Source: Bacteroidota bacterium (lineage in GTDB: Bacteria; Bacteroidota; Bacteroidia; Chitinophagales; Chitinophagaceae). From it: DNA of 64,000 nucleotides. The DNA lies in contig JABDFW010000001.1 in NCBI GenBank assembly GCA_013286305.1, positions 78,760 through 142,759 on the forward strand, given 5' to 3'. A program made the translations under genes and the position numbers. Position 1 is the first letter of the stretch. Every line of letters begins with the position of its first letter. This document shows, piece by piece, positions 1-8,543 of the stretch. The notes under the pieces are model-generated. The model saw only the letters and a program-made list of their open reading frames with translations. It did not search any database and was not told the DNA's origin.

Positions 1-770
1 CGGTTCATGCCGTCCGGGTCTTTGATAAAGAGTACCGGATCGCCCTCGCTCCTGCATTGCACTCCCTGGTAAACGCTGGGCAAAAATCCGCTGCCCCAAA
101 CGCTTTTACCCGCATCAGGGTTTTTACCCCCTGAAGTAAGTACTACAAAGCCGGGCAGGTTTTGATTTTCTGTACCTAATCCGTAAGTCACCCAGCTACC
201 CATACTCGGCCTGCCTAAGCGTGCGCTGCCGGTATGCACCATCAATTGGGCGGGCCCATGGTTAAACTGGTCGGTAGTAACTGCTTTTAAAAAACTCAAT
301 TCATCAACAATGGTGGCAAGGTGTGGCATGTTATCGCTAACCCATGCGCCGCTCTGCCCATACTGCGCAAACTTTGCCTGCGGGCCAAGCATTTTTGGTA
401 CGCCGCGGATAAAAGCAAAACGCTTGCCTTCCAGCAACGATGGCGGGCAAAGCTGCCCATCCATTTTAGCAAGCTCAGGCTTAAAATCAAACAGCTCTAA
501 TTGCGATGGTGCACCTGCCATGTGCAGGTAAATAATACTTTTTGCCTTGCCCGGAAATGGCGGCAGCTTAGGAGCCAGTGGATGCGCAGGGTCAAAGGCA
601 ATTTGGGACGACATATCGCCTTTGCTGCCGCAACCCATTAATGCGCCCAACGCCAATGCGCCTAAACCCATGGCGCTTTCTTTTATAAAGTGGCGGCGGG
701 TGTGCATTTGTATCACCCTTTGCTCCGCCTCTTTTAATAAGCGCTGGTTATATAATTCTTTCCGTGTCAT
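1..770 (-). CDS. DUF1501 family secreted protein (3' end outside window)
   Basis: Reading from the ATG at 770 gives an uninterrupted frame of 256 codons that leaves the window at base 1, so the C-terminal part is missing. Near residue 25 is a twin-arginine motif (TRRHFIK) followed by a short hydrophobic stretch and LMGC, which could serve as a lipobox: Tat export and possibly lipid anchoring are inferred. Downstream, IIYLHMAGAPSQLELFDFKP and later HTGSARLGRPSMGSWVTYGL are typical of DUF1501 proteins, a family distantly related to sulfatases and often paired with DUF1549/DUF1553 cytochrome-like proteins. No such partner lies upstream; the upstream neighbour, 102 bp away, is a GH95 fucosidase. 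Substrate unknown. Confidence 0.85.
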   Translation of the reverse strand, partial: MTRKELYNQRLLKEAEQRVIQMHTRRHFIKESAMGLGALALGALMGCGSKGDMSSQIAFDPAHPLAPKLPPFPGKAKSIIYLHMAGAPSQLELFDFKPELAKMDGQLCPPSLLEGKRFAFIRGVPKMLGPQAKFAQYGQSGAWVSDNMPHLATIVDELSFLKAVTTDQFNHGPAQLMVHTGSARLGRPSMGSWVTYGLGTENQNLPGFVVLTSGGKNPDAGKSVWGSGFLPSVYQGVQCRSEGDPVLFIKDPDGMN

Positions 771-872
771 TTTCAGCAATTTACTAATTATCTACCCAAC
801 ATTTTTTCTTTGTTCAACTTTTGTTGCGTCGCCCTCTTGTACGGTTAGTTCAATATTCAGCTCGGGCGATCA

Positions 873-3341
873 TCACATTCCCAACAATTCGTATACTTTC
901 CCCTTCTCTGCTGCAAAAGAAAGGGTGTACCCAATAGTTGATTTTTTTGAAACTATTGCTGTGCCTTTTAAAATAACTGCACTATTGGTGCGCACACTGC
1001 AAACATTTCTGTTTAACGCTAAAATAGTAGCTTTTTTAATATTACCCTTTTCCCATTCTATACTTACCTCAAAACCGCCCCTGGCCCGCAACCCTTTAAC
1101 CATACCGCTTTGCCATTTTGAAGGGAGAGCAGGCAGCAAATACAATTCATTGTTTTGGCTTTGTAAAAGCATTTCCGCAACGCCCGCTGTGCCACCAAAG
1201 TTGCCATCAATCTGGAAAGGCGGATGTGCGTCAAACATATTGGGATAAGCGCCGCCCCCATTGCTCATATTATAGCCGTTCTCTCTTGTTAAACGAAAAA
1301 GGTTGCGGTAAAGTTTATAGGCGTGGTCGCCATCGAGTAGGCGCGCCCAAAAATTAACTTTCCATGCAAGGCTCCAGCCTGTGCCATCATCACCGCGCAA
1401 CTCCAGTGTACGTTTTGCAGCATTTGCCAATTCCGGCGTGGTGAGGGGTGATATTTGATTGCCGGGATGTAACCCATACAAATGCGACGTGTGCCGGTGA
1501 TTCGGTTCTACATCATCATAATCCTCAAACCATTCCTGCAGGTTGCCTTTGTGGCCTACTTTAAAGGGGTAAAGTTTTTCCCGCACTTTAATAAGGGTAT
1601 CGCGAAAGGAGGGGTCAATCCCCAAAATTTCAGATGCCTTAATAAGATTGCCAAATAGGTCGCGCAGAATGCTCATGTCCATGGTGGAGGCAATGGATAC
1701 AACAGCCCGTTTTTTTCCATCATAAAAATATTCATTCTCTGGCGAGGTTGAAGGTGCGGTAACCCAGTAGCCGCTGCTGTCTTTCACGAGCCATGCGAGC
1801 GAGAACTGCGCTGCGCCTTTCATCAAAGGGTAAGCGGTATTTTTTAGAAATGCCGTATTACCAGAAAAAAGGTAATGCTCCCATAAGTTGCGCACCAGCC
1901 AGTTGCCACCCATAGGCCAGTTTGCCCAGCGGGGATCACCTTCACCAACATTGCCCACAGGATTTGATAATGCCCATATATCTGAATTGTGATGCGCCAC
2001 CCAACCCGGCATGCCATAAAATTCTTTCGCTGTTGTTTTGCCTGTTATAGAAAGATCTTTGATCAGATCATATAAAGGCTGATGCATCTCCGGCAGGTTG
2101 GTTACTTCCGCAGGCCAGTAATTCATTTCCGTGTTGATGTTGATGGTATAATTGGAACTCCATGGCGGCCTCAGGTCTTTGTTCCAAATACCCTGCAGGC
2201 TGGCAGGCACCCCGGGTGTGCGTGACGAAGAGATGAGCAAATACCTGCCAAACTGAAAATACAATGCTTCAAGCCCGTCATCGTCACCCCCTTTTGTATA
2301 AGCGTCCAGCCTGTCATCGGTTGGTAAAGATGTTTTGCTGCTTTTATTATTGTTGAATGAAAGCGATACGCGGTTAAAGTATTTATGATAGTCGGCCAGG
2401 TGTTCATCCAGCAAAGCGTTATATGACTTGCCCGATGCCTTGGTTAAATAATTTATGGCAAGCACGTGTTCATCTTTTCCATCCTTATCGGGGCATTTAT
2501 CAAAACCATTAAAACTGGTTGCGGCAGAAAGTAAAAGCACTACTTCAGTAGCATTATTTACATGAATGCCGGATGTATCGGTTGTTACACTGCCATCTTT
2601 TGTAATAGCCTTTACCAATAATTCAAAACGCATTCCGTTGCAACTGCTGCCATCATCATAAATAACCGGATCTTTTTTTACATCAACATAGCTGGGTTCA
2701 ATATGCGCGGGCGCTTTGCCTGTTAAAGATATTTCGCTGTTACTGATCACCGCATTTTTAAAATGAACAAGGCTGCTGGTAGTTATAACCGCGTTGATCA
2801 TTTTCGCCTTGCTGCTTGTAAGCTTTATTACAATTACCTGTGAAGGCGCCGAAACAAAAACTTCGCGGGTATATTCAACACCGTCAACGGTAAAGCGGGT
2901 AGTGGCGACCGCATTAGCAATATCAAGATCGCGGTAATAAGCAGATGGCGCATCGCCAGGCAACTGCTGGTGTATATGAAGGTCTGCAAGGGGTAAATAG
3001 CTTTGCGAATACAGCCCCTGCATGTGTTTGGTTAACTCCACCGCGGCCTGGTAATCGCCGGCAAATAAGGCTTCCCTTACTTTAGGGAGATAGTCTTTTG
3101 CAGATGGGTTTACATTTGTTTTTACAGGGCCGCCGGTCCATAAGGTTGCTTCATTCAATTGCAATAATTCATTATTCACATTTCCAAATACCATCGCCCC
3201 CAGCCTGCCATTGCCAACCGGCAATGCTTCCGTCCAAACGGCGGCGGGTTGTTTATACCAAAGCTTTAGGTCTTGCTGGGCTGATGCGTGTAGAAAAGTG
3301 ATGAGTGTGATAAGGAAAACATAAAAATGTTTATATGGCAT
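873..3341 (-). CDS. Alpha-L-fucosidase, glycoside hydrolase family 95
   Basis: 822 residues with a cleavable signal peptide (residues 1-21, ending HASAQ), so periplasmic or exported. The start [20 protein letters not shown] and [11 protein letters not shown] are hallmarks of the GH95 N-terminal domain. Residues matching the catalytic set of the Bifidobacterium enzyme AfcA are visible: Asn401 and Asn403 ([10 protein letters not shown]), Glu535 (TSPENEY) and Asp712 (QIDGNFGG). Family members hydrolyse terminal alpha-1,2-L-fucose (some act on L-galactose) from plant, algal or host glycans with inversion. Length is normal. The ATG lies one base past the stop of the toxin gene upstream, so it may be read through from the toxin-antitoxin promoter. 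No SusC/SusD genes are adjacent, so this is not a typical polysaccharide utilisation locus. Confidence 0.93.
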   Translation of the reverse strand: MPYKHFYVFLITLITFLHASAQQDLKLWYKQPAAVWTEALPVGNGRLGAMVFGNVNNELLQLNEATLWTGGPVKTNVNPSAKDYLPKVREALFAGDYQAAVELTKHMQGLYSQSYLPLADLHIHQQLPGDAPSAYYRDLDIANAVATTRFTVDGVEYTREVFVSAPSQVIVIKLTSSKAKMINAVITTSSLVHFKNAVISNSEISLTGKAPAHIEPSYVDVKKDPVIYDDGSSCNGMRFELLVKAITKDGSVTTDTSGIHVNNATEVVLLLSAATSFNGFDKCPDKDGKDEHVLAINYLTKASGKSYNALLDEHLADYHKYFNRVSLSFNNNKSSKTSLPTDDRLDAYTKGGDDDGLEALYFQFGRYLLISSSRTPGVPASLQGIWNKDLRPPWSSNYTININTEMNYWPAEVTNLPEMHQPLYDLIKDLSITGKTTAKEFYGMPGWVAHHNSDIWALSNPVGNVGEGDPRWANWPMGGNWLVRNLWEHYLFSGNTAFLKNTAYPLMKGAAQFSLAWLVKDSSGYWVTAPSTSPENEYFYDGKKRAVVSIASTMDMSILRDLFGNLIKASEILGIDPSFRDTLIKVREKLYPFKVGHKGNLQEWFEDYDDVEPNHRHTSHLYGLHPGNQISPLTTPELANAAKRTLELRGDDGTGWSLAWKVNFWARLLDGDHAYKLYRNLFRLTRENGYNMSNGGGAYPNMFDAHPPFQIDGNFGGTAGVAEMLLQSQNNELYLLPALPSKWQSGMVKGLRARGGFEVSIEWEKGNIKKATILALNRNVCSVRTNSAVILKGTAIVSKKSTIGYTLSFAAEKGKVYELLGM

Positions 3342-3342
3342 T

Positions 3343-3663
3343 TTAATTAAGTTGTAAAAGCTTTTTTAGTTTTAGGTTCAATTCAGCTATTTCATGCTTT
3401 TGAAGCTCACCTAATTTTCCAACGGACAATGATTTGTCCACTGTGGCAATTTTAGATAGCCGAATTAAAGACGGCTTTTTGATCCCGTTATGTATTGATG
3501 GAAAAAGCTCAATATCAGTCGCTTCTTTCCATTTAATTTGGGTCGTGATAAAACAAACAGTCAAGTCGTAACCGGTTTCAATTAAAACTACAGCAGGCCT
3601 TAGTTTATTTCCCGTTAAATCGGTAAAAGGAAATGGGATGAGGATAATATCGCCTTTATTCAT
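3343..3663 (-). CDS. PemK/MazF-family toxin of a type II toxin-antitoxin pair
   Basis: 106 residues. The start [20 protein letters not shown] followed by LRPAVVL is the classic PemK/MazF beta-barrel opening, with the conserved Arg-Pro-Ala/Val. ITTQI and [10 protein letters not shown] match the later conserved strands. Family members are mRNA interferases. The ATG overlaps the stop of the upstream antitoxin by four bases (3660-3663), typical of translational coupling. Immediately downstream, with one base between, starts the GH95 gene. Cleavage specificity cannot be inferred. Confidence 0.9.
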   Translation of the reverse strand: MNKGDIILIPFPFTDLTGNKLRPAVVLIETGYDLTVCFITTQIKWKEATDIELFPSIHNGIKKPSLIRLSKIATVDKSLSVGKLGELQKHEIAELNLKLKKLLQLN

Positions 3664-3887
3664 TTGTACCTTTCTTTCAGGTCAGTCAATGTATAAAGGT
3701 CTTCTTCGTCATTTAAAAAACTAAAAGCGGTGCTTTCTATTACTAATTGTTGAATATTGTCGGTCAATAACTGTTCGTCATATCTTTTTATAATAAAATC
3801 GGCAAAATCAGCTATCTCAGAAGCTTTTTCTTCAGGCAGTTGGTTTATTACCTTAACTGTACGTTCTATAATAGCTTGTCTTGTCAT
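3660..3887 (-). CDS. Antitoxin of the PemK/MazF-type pair (DUF2281-like)
   Basis: 75 residues from the ATG at 3887 (MTRQAIIERTVKVINQLPEE). A longer frame exists from a TTG at 3908, but that codon is part of an exact TAnnTTTG -7 promoter box (3906-3913), so transcription should start at about the later ATG; I therefore prefer 3887. The N-terminal helix with LPEEKASEIADFADFIIKRY resembles the short DUF2281-type antitoxins that precede PemK-like toxins. The acidic C-terminus ([19 protein letters not shown]) probably wraps the toxin. Four-base overlap with the toxin gene. Confidence 0.75.
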   Translation of the reverse strand: MTRQAIIERTVKVINQLPEEKASEIADFADFIIKRYDEQLLTDNIQQLVIESTAFSFLNDEEDLYTLTDLKERYK

Positions 3888-3905
3888 TGGAAATGTTTTA
3901 ATGTT

Positions 3906-3913
3906 CAAATTTA
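3906..3913 (-). promoter_or_regulatory. Bacteroidota -7 box for the toxin-antitoxin operon
   Basis: On the minus strand this reads TAAATTTG, an exact match to the TAnnTTTG consensus. It sits 18 bases before the ATG at 3887. No clear TTTG -33 element is seen at the usual 19-20 base spacing. Confidence 0.55.
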
Positions 3914-4103
3914 CAATTTATTTCGCTTGTTTTTCTTGCGTTGCCTGTTTTTACGGTGCCCAAACAATTCATTTTTCAACTCGTTTTCAAAGACTTCTCT
4001 CCTTCAGCCCCACGCTTACCAATATGTATGCCTATCATAGTCTTAAGTGGAACTGTTTTTAATAGCTTGTTCATATTCTTTACTTTGTCAGACAGAAACA
4101 GCA

Positions 4104-4408
4104 TCAGAACTTGATTTCTTTTTTTCTAAATTCCTTGCTTAATTTTATATCAGCGATTATTTCTTCCGCAGGCTTTTTAGAGGCAAATGCACCGAATGAT
4201 TTATAAAAATTGTCGTCTTTCAAAGCCGTTTCAAGAACCGCAATAGCCTGTTCTTTTGTGACTGTGGGAAAGTCATCTAAAAAATCATCAAGCGAAACAC
4301 CTGCTTCTAAATGGTCAAACAGGCTCTCCACCGCACGCGCGTTCCGGTAAATACGGGCTGGCCACCTAAAATATCATTATCAATAGTAATGAGGTTTTTA
4401 ATATCCAT
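4104..4408 (-). pseudogene. DUF433 protein disrupted by a one-base deletion
   Basis: From the ATG at 4408 the minus strand reads MDIKNLITIDNDILGGQPVF then TGTRV, the standard DUF433 N-terminus, and then hits a stop about 9 codons later. The rest of the domain (ESLFDHLEAGVSLDDFLDDF and onward) continues in another frame from about 4331 to the stop at 4104. The switch is at GTGCGGTGGAG (about 4328-4338), where GTGCCGGTGGAG would restore Val-Pro-Val-Glu. So one C or G is missing. DUF433 proteins are small winged-helix antitoxin-like proteins usually followed by a DUF5615 PIN-like toxin; none is recognisable at 3909-4103. A sequencing error cannot be excluded. Confidence 0.85.
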
Positions 4409-4595
4409 GTTCTAAAATTAAGAAATTTTTGCTGAATGTTAGCCCCTTAGTATCGCAGAGGATTATGGTCAATGAAATGAAGAGACTTTGTGACAAAGCC
4501 CTTCATTGTAAAGTTTCTATAATTTGTTTTTTAGTAAGTTACATTTAATACAAGGTGGCCGATGGTCAGAAAAGGAAGTGAGGTCTTTATTTTTT

Positions 4596-4715
4596 TCATT
4601 TTTCATTGAAATACTCCTTTTTCATTTTCTTAGCTAATTCAAGTTCATTTTGTGGGGTCTTTTGCGATTTCTTCTGAAAGCAGGAGGTAACAAATGGCAT
4701 AAAGGCATCAACCAT
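4596..4715 (-). CDS. Possible 39-residue small protein
   Basis: A short frame begins at the ATG at 4715 and overlaps the last bases of the upstream membrane-protein gene (stop at 4708) by 8 bp, an arrangement consistent with coupled translation. The product is Lys/Glu-rich toward the C-terminus (ELELAKKMKKEYFNEK). No family is recognised and there is no separate promoter. It could equally be chance open frame in the 3' region. Confidence 0.2.
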   Translation of the reverse strand: MVDAFMPFVTSCFQKKSQKTPQNELELAKKMKKEYFNEK

Positions 4716-5163
4716 TATCCGTAAAAATCGAAGGCTCATTATCTCCTAACCTGCTGTTGTTACGAAGGTTAATGATCTCGTTTTTATTCTCATTTACTTT
4801 AACCCAGTGGGCAATCCACAAAACAAAGCTTACGATTCCGCCGAAAGGGATAAAAATGCTGCATATCTGAACTATTGCCATTGCAAGGCCTAAATTGTAG
4901 GTCGGTTTGTCGCCGGGGAATACCCCAAATTTTTCATATTCCAGTTTAAACGATGATCCAATGGCTTCAACAACGATGAATATATAAATGATATTAAAAA
5001 CAGGAATAAATAACAGCCAAACATTGCCGGGAGGCATCCTTCGGTTGCCGGGTGAAACGGCATATAAAGCATTCTGCAGAGTTAGCAAATAAAAAATGGC
5101 CGGGATAATAGCAATGGCAAAAACAATAAGGAAAAACAAGCCCGAAAAGCCAAAGTAGGTCAT
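4708..5163 (-). CDS. Small membrane protein of unknown function
   Basis: 151 residues with three or four hydrophobic segments: about 7-30, 48-68, and 90-118. Between the first two is a conserved-looking loop (LQNALYAVSPGNRRMPPGNV) and after the second a cytoplasmic-type stretch (SSFKLEYEKFGVFPGDKPTY). The C-terminal tail is polar (VNENKNEIINLRNNSRLG). It looks like a Bacteroidota-specific membrane family but I cannot name it. The gene stands alone between the DUF433 pseudogene and a small hypothetical gene. Confidence 0.7.
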   Translation of the reverse strand: MTYFGFSGLFFLIVFAIAIIPAIFYLLTLQNALYAVSPGNRRMPPGNVWLLFIPVFNIIYIFIVVEAIGSSFKLEYEKFGVFPGDKPTYNLGLAMAIVQICSIFIPFGGIVSFVLWIAHWVKVNENKNEIINLRNNSRLGDNEPSIFTDNG

Positions 5164-5229
5164 AACATTTAATTTTAATAAATGTATGATTTATTTAAGA
5201 ATTAATGATAAGCCTTCCCATCCAATGTG

Positions 5230-5472
5230 CTAAACACTTTGGTAAACTTCTTCAATAAATTTTCCCACTGCCTGTGTTAGTTCATCGGGGCGTTGCTCAT
5301 CCACAACCCATGTTATATTATTCTGCGATACATTGCCAAACATCACACCGTTTAAAACAACGTGGTACGATCCCGGCATGCCATTATCTTTTTTTAAACC
5401 ATTCGGTGTTGCCCAGCCTTTGTAATACTTGCCGTCGTGATCAAATTCAACTTCAAAAGTTTTGTTTTCCAT
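5230..5472 (-). CDS. Conserved hypothetical 80-residue protein
   Basis: 80 residues, soluble, start MENKTFEVEFDHDGKYYKGW. It looks like a small all-beta or alpha/beta domain (KYYKGWATPNG, GSYHVVLNGVMFGNVSQNN, then a C-terminal helix ELTQAVGKFIEEVY). No known catalytic motif. The codon pattern and plausible start suggest a real gene. A long hairpin (5499-5541) lies just upstream and could lie in its 5' leader. Confidence 0.6.
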   Translation of the reverse strand: MENKTFEVEFDHDGKYYKGWATPNGLKKDNGMPGSYHVVLNGVMFGNVSQNNITWVVDEQRPDELTQAVGKFIEEVYQSV

Positions 5473-5498
5473 ATAGTTACTTTAATGCGAAAATAATG

Positions 5499-5541
5499 CC
5501 GGGATACCGGTCTGACGGTCTCCGTCTGACCGGTATCCCGG
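5499..5541. repeat. Long hairpin, copy 1 of a two-member family
   Basis: Near-perfect inverted repeat of 43 bases centred on 5520. Outer arms CCGGGATACCGGTC pair fully, then one T-T mismatch (5513/5527), then GACGG/CCGTC closing a TCT loop. The inner core (TCTGACGGTCTCCGTCTGA) is identical to copy 2 while the outer arms differ. Confidence 0.8.
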
Positions 5542-5600
5542 TACTGAATATGTTTGCAAATACATCCCAAATCACTACGCCGAAGGTCGGGTCATCTTTT

Positions 5601-5641
5601 GGAATAACCTGTCTGACGGTCTCCGTCTGACAGGTTATTCC
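5601..5641. repeat. Long hairpin, copy 2 of a two-member family
   Basis: Inverted repeat of 41 bases centred on 5621: outer arms GGAATAACCTGTC pair fully, with the same T-T mismatch (5614/5628), GACGG/CCGTC and TCT loop as copy 1 about 100 bp away. It starts 16 bases past the stop of the amidohydrolase gene, so it may also act as its 3' hairpin, although no T-tract follows. Confidence 0.8.
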
Positions 5642-5656
5642 GGGAACATACTTTTA

Positions 5657-6775
5657 TCAATGCCAGGAATAATGCGCAATGCATTTTTTGTAATAGATCT
5701 TTTTTAAAACATCGTCGGGCAGCCCCAAACCATACATGCGCCAAAAGGCATGGTATTTTTTATGATAGGGAAAATATTCATCTTCCGTTTCCAGCACGCG
5801 AAAATACGTCGTGTATTCTTCAGGCACCCAACTGTCTTTGCCAAAACAGATCCTGTCCTGGTATTTTATAAAAAATGCTTTCGCGGCGCGCGGTTGCCTG
5901 CCTAATTCGGCAATTACAGCCCCAAACTCTACCATCACGTTGGGCATATCGTCCAGCAATTTTGATAAGGTGCCAAGATCATTTGCATACCAACCAAAAT
6001 GCGCCGCGAAAAAAGTAGTGTTGGGATGCCTTTTAAAAACGCGGTGTTGCTCCGCTATTAAAGTATCCCACGGCGCGGGGTTGGTATTGCTTCTTTTACG
6101 GTCAGGGTGGGTTGCAAGCTCCAGCCAGCGTTCGTTGTTGGCATCCATCGGTTGCCAAAATGGTTTGGGGTCGGCTGTATGTATCAGTACAGGTATCTTT
6201 AACTCTGCGCATTTATCCCAAATAGGGTCAAGGCGCGGATCATCAACCCGTATTATTTTGCCTTTGTTATCCTTGTAATAAAGGCCGAGGTCTTTATAAA
6301 TTTTAAGCCCCTTTGCTCCAGCCTTTACATCAAGTTCAAGTTCTTTTAATGTCTTGTCAATCCAGCCCGGTTCACCAAAGCCGGTGAAGGAAAGATTGGT
6401 AAAAAGTATCACACGTCCTGCGCCCTCGGCTTTTATTTTATTTAGTGAACGAACAAGGTAATCATGATCATTCACATCAAGCTGCCCATTGAAATCTTTA
6501 TAACCTTTTCCGCTAAGGTTTACCATTACTTTCATATTCAATGCGTCCATTTGTGAAACCAGTAAATGAACATCCTGTCCCGGCATATCCCACTGGTGGT
6601 TATGCACGTCAATAAAAGGGTATTTTGCCCTCGTTAGTTTATGTTCAGGAACTACTAATGTTGATGGCGGGTTGTACGTTTCAAAATCCATTTTTGGTGT
6701 GGAAGATGTTTGCGCTTTACATGCCTGTGCAATAAACAGTAAGGCCATACAAAACCGAATTAACCTGTTTGTCAT
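5657..6775 (-). CDS. Secreted amidohydrolase (Amidohydro_2 family)
   Basis: 372 residues with an N-terminal hydrophobic segment and AQACKAQ, giving a signal peptide or possible lipoprotein. Metal-binding motifs of the amidohydrolase superfamily are in order: DVHNH near residue 56, IHTAD mid-protein, AAHFGWY, and FGKDSW near the C-terminus carrying the final Asp. This resembles the ACMSD/2-pyrone-dicarboxylate lactonase branch, which performs metal-dependent hydrolysis or decarboxylation. The substrate is not deducible. The gene stands alone, upstream of hairpin copy 2. A near-consensus -7 box (TATCTTTA) lies upstream of the start. Confidence 0.85.
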   Translation of the reverse strand: MTNRLIRFCMALLFIAQACKAQTSSTPKMDFETYNPPSTLVVPEHKLTRAKYPFIDVHNHQWDMPGQDVHLLVSQMDALNMKVMVNLSGKGYKDFNGQLDVNDHDYLVRSLNKIKAEGAGRVILFTNLSFTGFGEPGWIDKTLKELELDVKAGAKGLKIYKDLGLYYKDNKGKIIRVDDPRLDPIWDKCAELKIPVLIHTADPKPFWQPMDANNERWLELATHPDRKRSNTNPAPWDTLIAEQHRVFKRHPNTTFFAAHFGWYANDLGTLSKLLDDMPNVMVEFGAVIAELGRQPRAAKAFFIKYQDRICFGKDSWVPEEYTTYFRVLETEDEYFPYHKKYHAFWRMYGLGLPDDVLKKIYYKKCIAHYSWH

Positions 6776-7199
6776 ATTTAGGTTGCTTTGTGTAAAGATA
6801 ACAGCAGCGTTGTAAACCAGCCTTACCGTTTATCAGGTAGTGCCTGTCGAAAAAGGGAAGAAAAGATATTTTGCCTGCCGGTAAGAAAGTTTGAGAAGCA
6901 CCTGCCAATATGGTAATTTTAAAATAAAGTATTTGAGTATCCGCACACAGCAACCAAGATAACCCATGGGCCCTTTGTGTTGCATTTTCTTAGTGGCCTT
7001 CGTGGTTCTGTTCCTTTTTTAACACAAAGTACCCGTCCGGCCAGTTATCCGGGCGGGCACAAAGGAAGAGCACAAAGGACGCAAAGGTTGTTTACAAAAT
7101 CATTGAGGTTTATATATGCGGATAGTCAATCTAAAATAAAGTATATTTCTGCTGCTTTACTAAACAACAGGAATAAAACACATCATTCACAAATATTAT
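6776..7199. other. Intergenic region with decayed repeats
   Basis: 424 bp without a convincing gene. It contains repeated CACAAAGG/GCAAAGG words (about 7020-7095) and a hairpin CCCGTCCGG ... CCGGGCGGG (7032-7040 with 7049-7057, one G-T pair). Related CTTTGCG-type words recur around 48450-48500 and 53780-53820, and a similar CCGTCCG/CGGGCGG hairpin at 30663-30689. I see no protein or RNA gene. Confidence 0.5.
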
Positions 7200-7920
7200 T
7201 TGAAAGTGAAGATCATCACATGGAATTGCAATATGGCTTACAGAAAAAAAAGCCGCCTTTATTCTGGCACATAAGCCGGATATTGTTATCGTTCCGGAAT
7301 GTGAGCACCCCGATAAATTAAAATTTGACGAAAGCATAATTTCTCCAAACAACATTGTATGGCATGGCGCAAATGAAAACAAAGGGCTGGCGGTTTTTTC
7401 TTACAATAATTATAAGCTTCAATTGCTTGATGTTCATAAACCGCGGTTAAAAACAATATTGCCTATAGCGGTAACCGGCGGCCAAAAAGAATTCACACTT
7501 TTTGCTGTCTGGGCAAATAATCCGCGGGATAAACAAAACCAATATGTAGGGCAGGTATGGAAGGCTATTCACCAATATAAAAACCTGCTTTCCGGCACAT
7601 CCGCAATACTTGCGGGCGATTTTAACAGCAACACTATTTGGGACAGGCCCCGCAGAAAAGGTAATCATTCAAACGTAGTGGCATATTTGGAGAAGAAAGG
7701 TATTTACAGCACATACCATCATCATTTTAGCCAGGTGCAGGGGAGGGAAGCACACCCAACACTATATATGTACCGCCATGAAGATAAACCCTATCATATT
7801 GATTATTGCTTTGCATCAAAAGATATATTGGATAAATTAGAAACTGTAGAAGTTGGCGCGTACAAAGAATGGAAACAGCTTAGCGACCATAAACCGTTAA
7901 TAGCAACTTTTAGAGATTGA
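7200..7920 (+). pseudogene. EEP-family nuclease/phosphatase with a +1 frameshift in an A8 run
   Basis: The N-terminus reads LKVKIITWNCNMAYRKK from a TTG (7200) or GTG (7206) start, then goes out of frame. Continuing in the +1 frame restores the domain: AAFILAHKPDIVIVPECEHP and on through AGDFNSN, PYHIDYCFAS and the final SDHKPL to the stop at 7920. The break is in eight consecutive A residues (7244-7251); seven would keep the frame. The motifs are those of the endonuclease/exonuclease/phosphatase fold. No ATG start exists. This may be a pseudogene, a sequencing error, or a gene read by slippage on the A run. Confidence 0.8.
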
Positions 7921-8033
7921 ATGAACCTTAGCGATTGCCACAACTTGCCACTCTAAATTTTAAGCAGCTTTTTTACTCAAGGGGTTTTGCATTTCCGCTA
8001 ATTATTATTATCATTATATTCTAAACCTTTTTT

Positions 8034-8420
8034 ATGCCTAACAAAGAAAAAACTTTGCTTTTTCGGTGGTACAACGAAGTATGGAATAACGGTAACGAAA
8101 ACGCCATACATGAAATGATGGATGAAGAACATGTTGCCCACGGTATTGGAGAAGAAAATAAACTGCACGGTATTGAAGCCTTTAAATCATTCTACAAAAG
8201 CTTTCGCGAACAATTCAAAGATATATATGTGGATGTAGAGGAAACGGTTAGCGAGGCTGATTATGAGGTTGCCAGGTGCCATGTTACAGCCACACACATT
8301 CCTACAGGCAGGAAGGTTGATTTTAATGGCCTGGGAATGGCAAAAATAAAAGACGGGAAAATAGTATTGGGATGGAACCACTTTGATTTCGATACAATGA
8401 ATAAACAGTGGGCTGGTTAA
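8034..8420 (+). CDS. SnoaL-like (NTF2-fold) protein
   Basis: 128 residues. The N-terminal helix LLFRWYNEVWNNGNENAIHE, the HGIGEENKLHGIEAFKSFYK segment and the strand pattern ending in GKIVLGWNHFDFDTM fit the SnoaL-like polyketide cyclase/ester cyclase branch of the NTF2-like superfamily. Such proteins bind small hydrophobic molecules in a cone-shaped pocket; most have no known substrate. It is a single gene transcribed toward the alcohol dehydrogenase, and the two converge on the hairpin at 8464-8494. Confidence 0.8.
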   Translation: MPNKEKTLLFRWYNEVWNNGNENAIHEMMDEEHVAHGIGEENKLHGIEAFKSFYKSFREQFKDIYVDVEETVSEADYEVARCHVTATHIPTGRKVDFNGLGMAKIKDGKIVLGWNHFDFDTMNKQWAG

Positions 8421-8463
8421 ATAATTAAATACACTGCTACTTTTGTTGTATAAAATAACACAA

Positions 8464-8494
8464 GTGCCCGCGATACATAACATATCGCGGGCAC
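8464..8494. terminator. Bidirectional hairpin between convergent genes
   Basis: Perfect 12-bp stem (GTGCCCGCGATA with TATCGCGGGCAC) and a 7-base loop, placed between convergent genes. No strong T-tract follows on either strand, so it may act with a factor or as an RNA-stabilising hairpin. Confidence 0.65.
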
Positions 8495-8543
8495 GATCAT
8501 TCAAACACATCTTCAATTATACGGCAGGCTTATCTTTAATACA

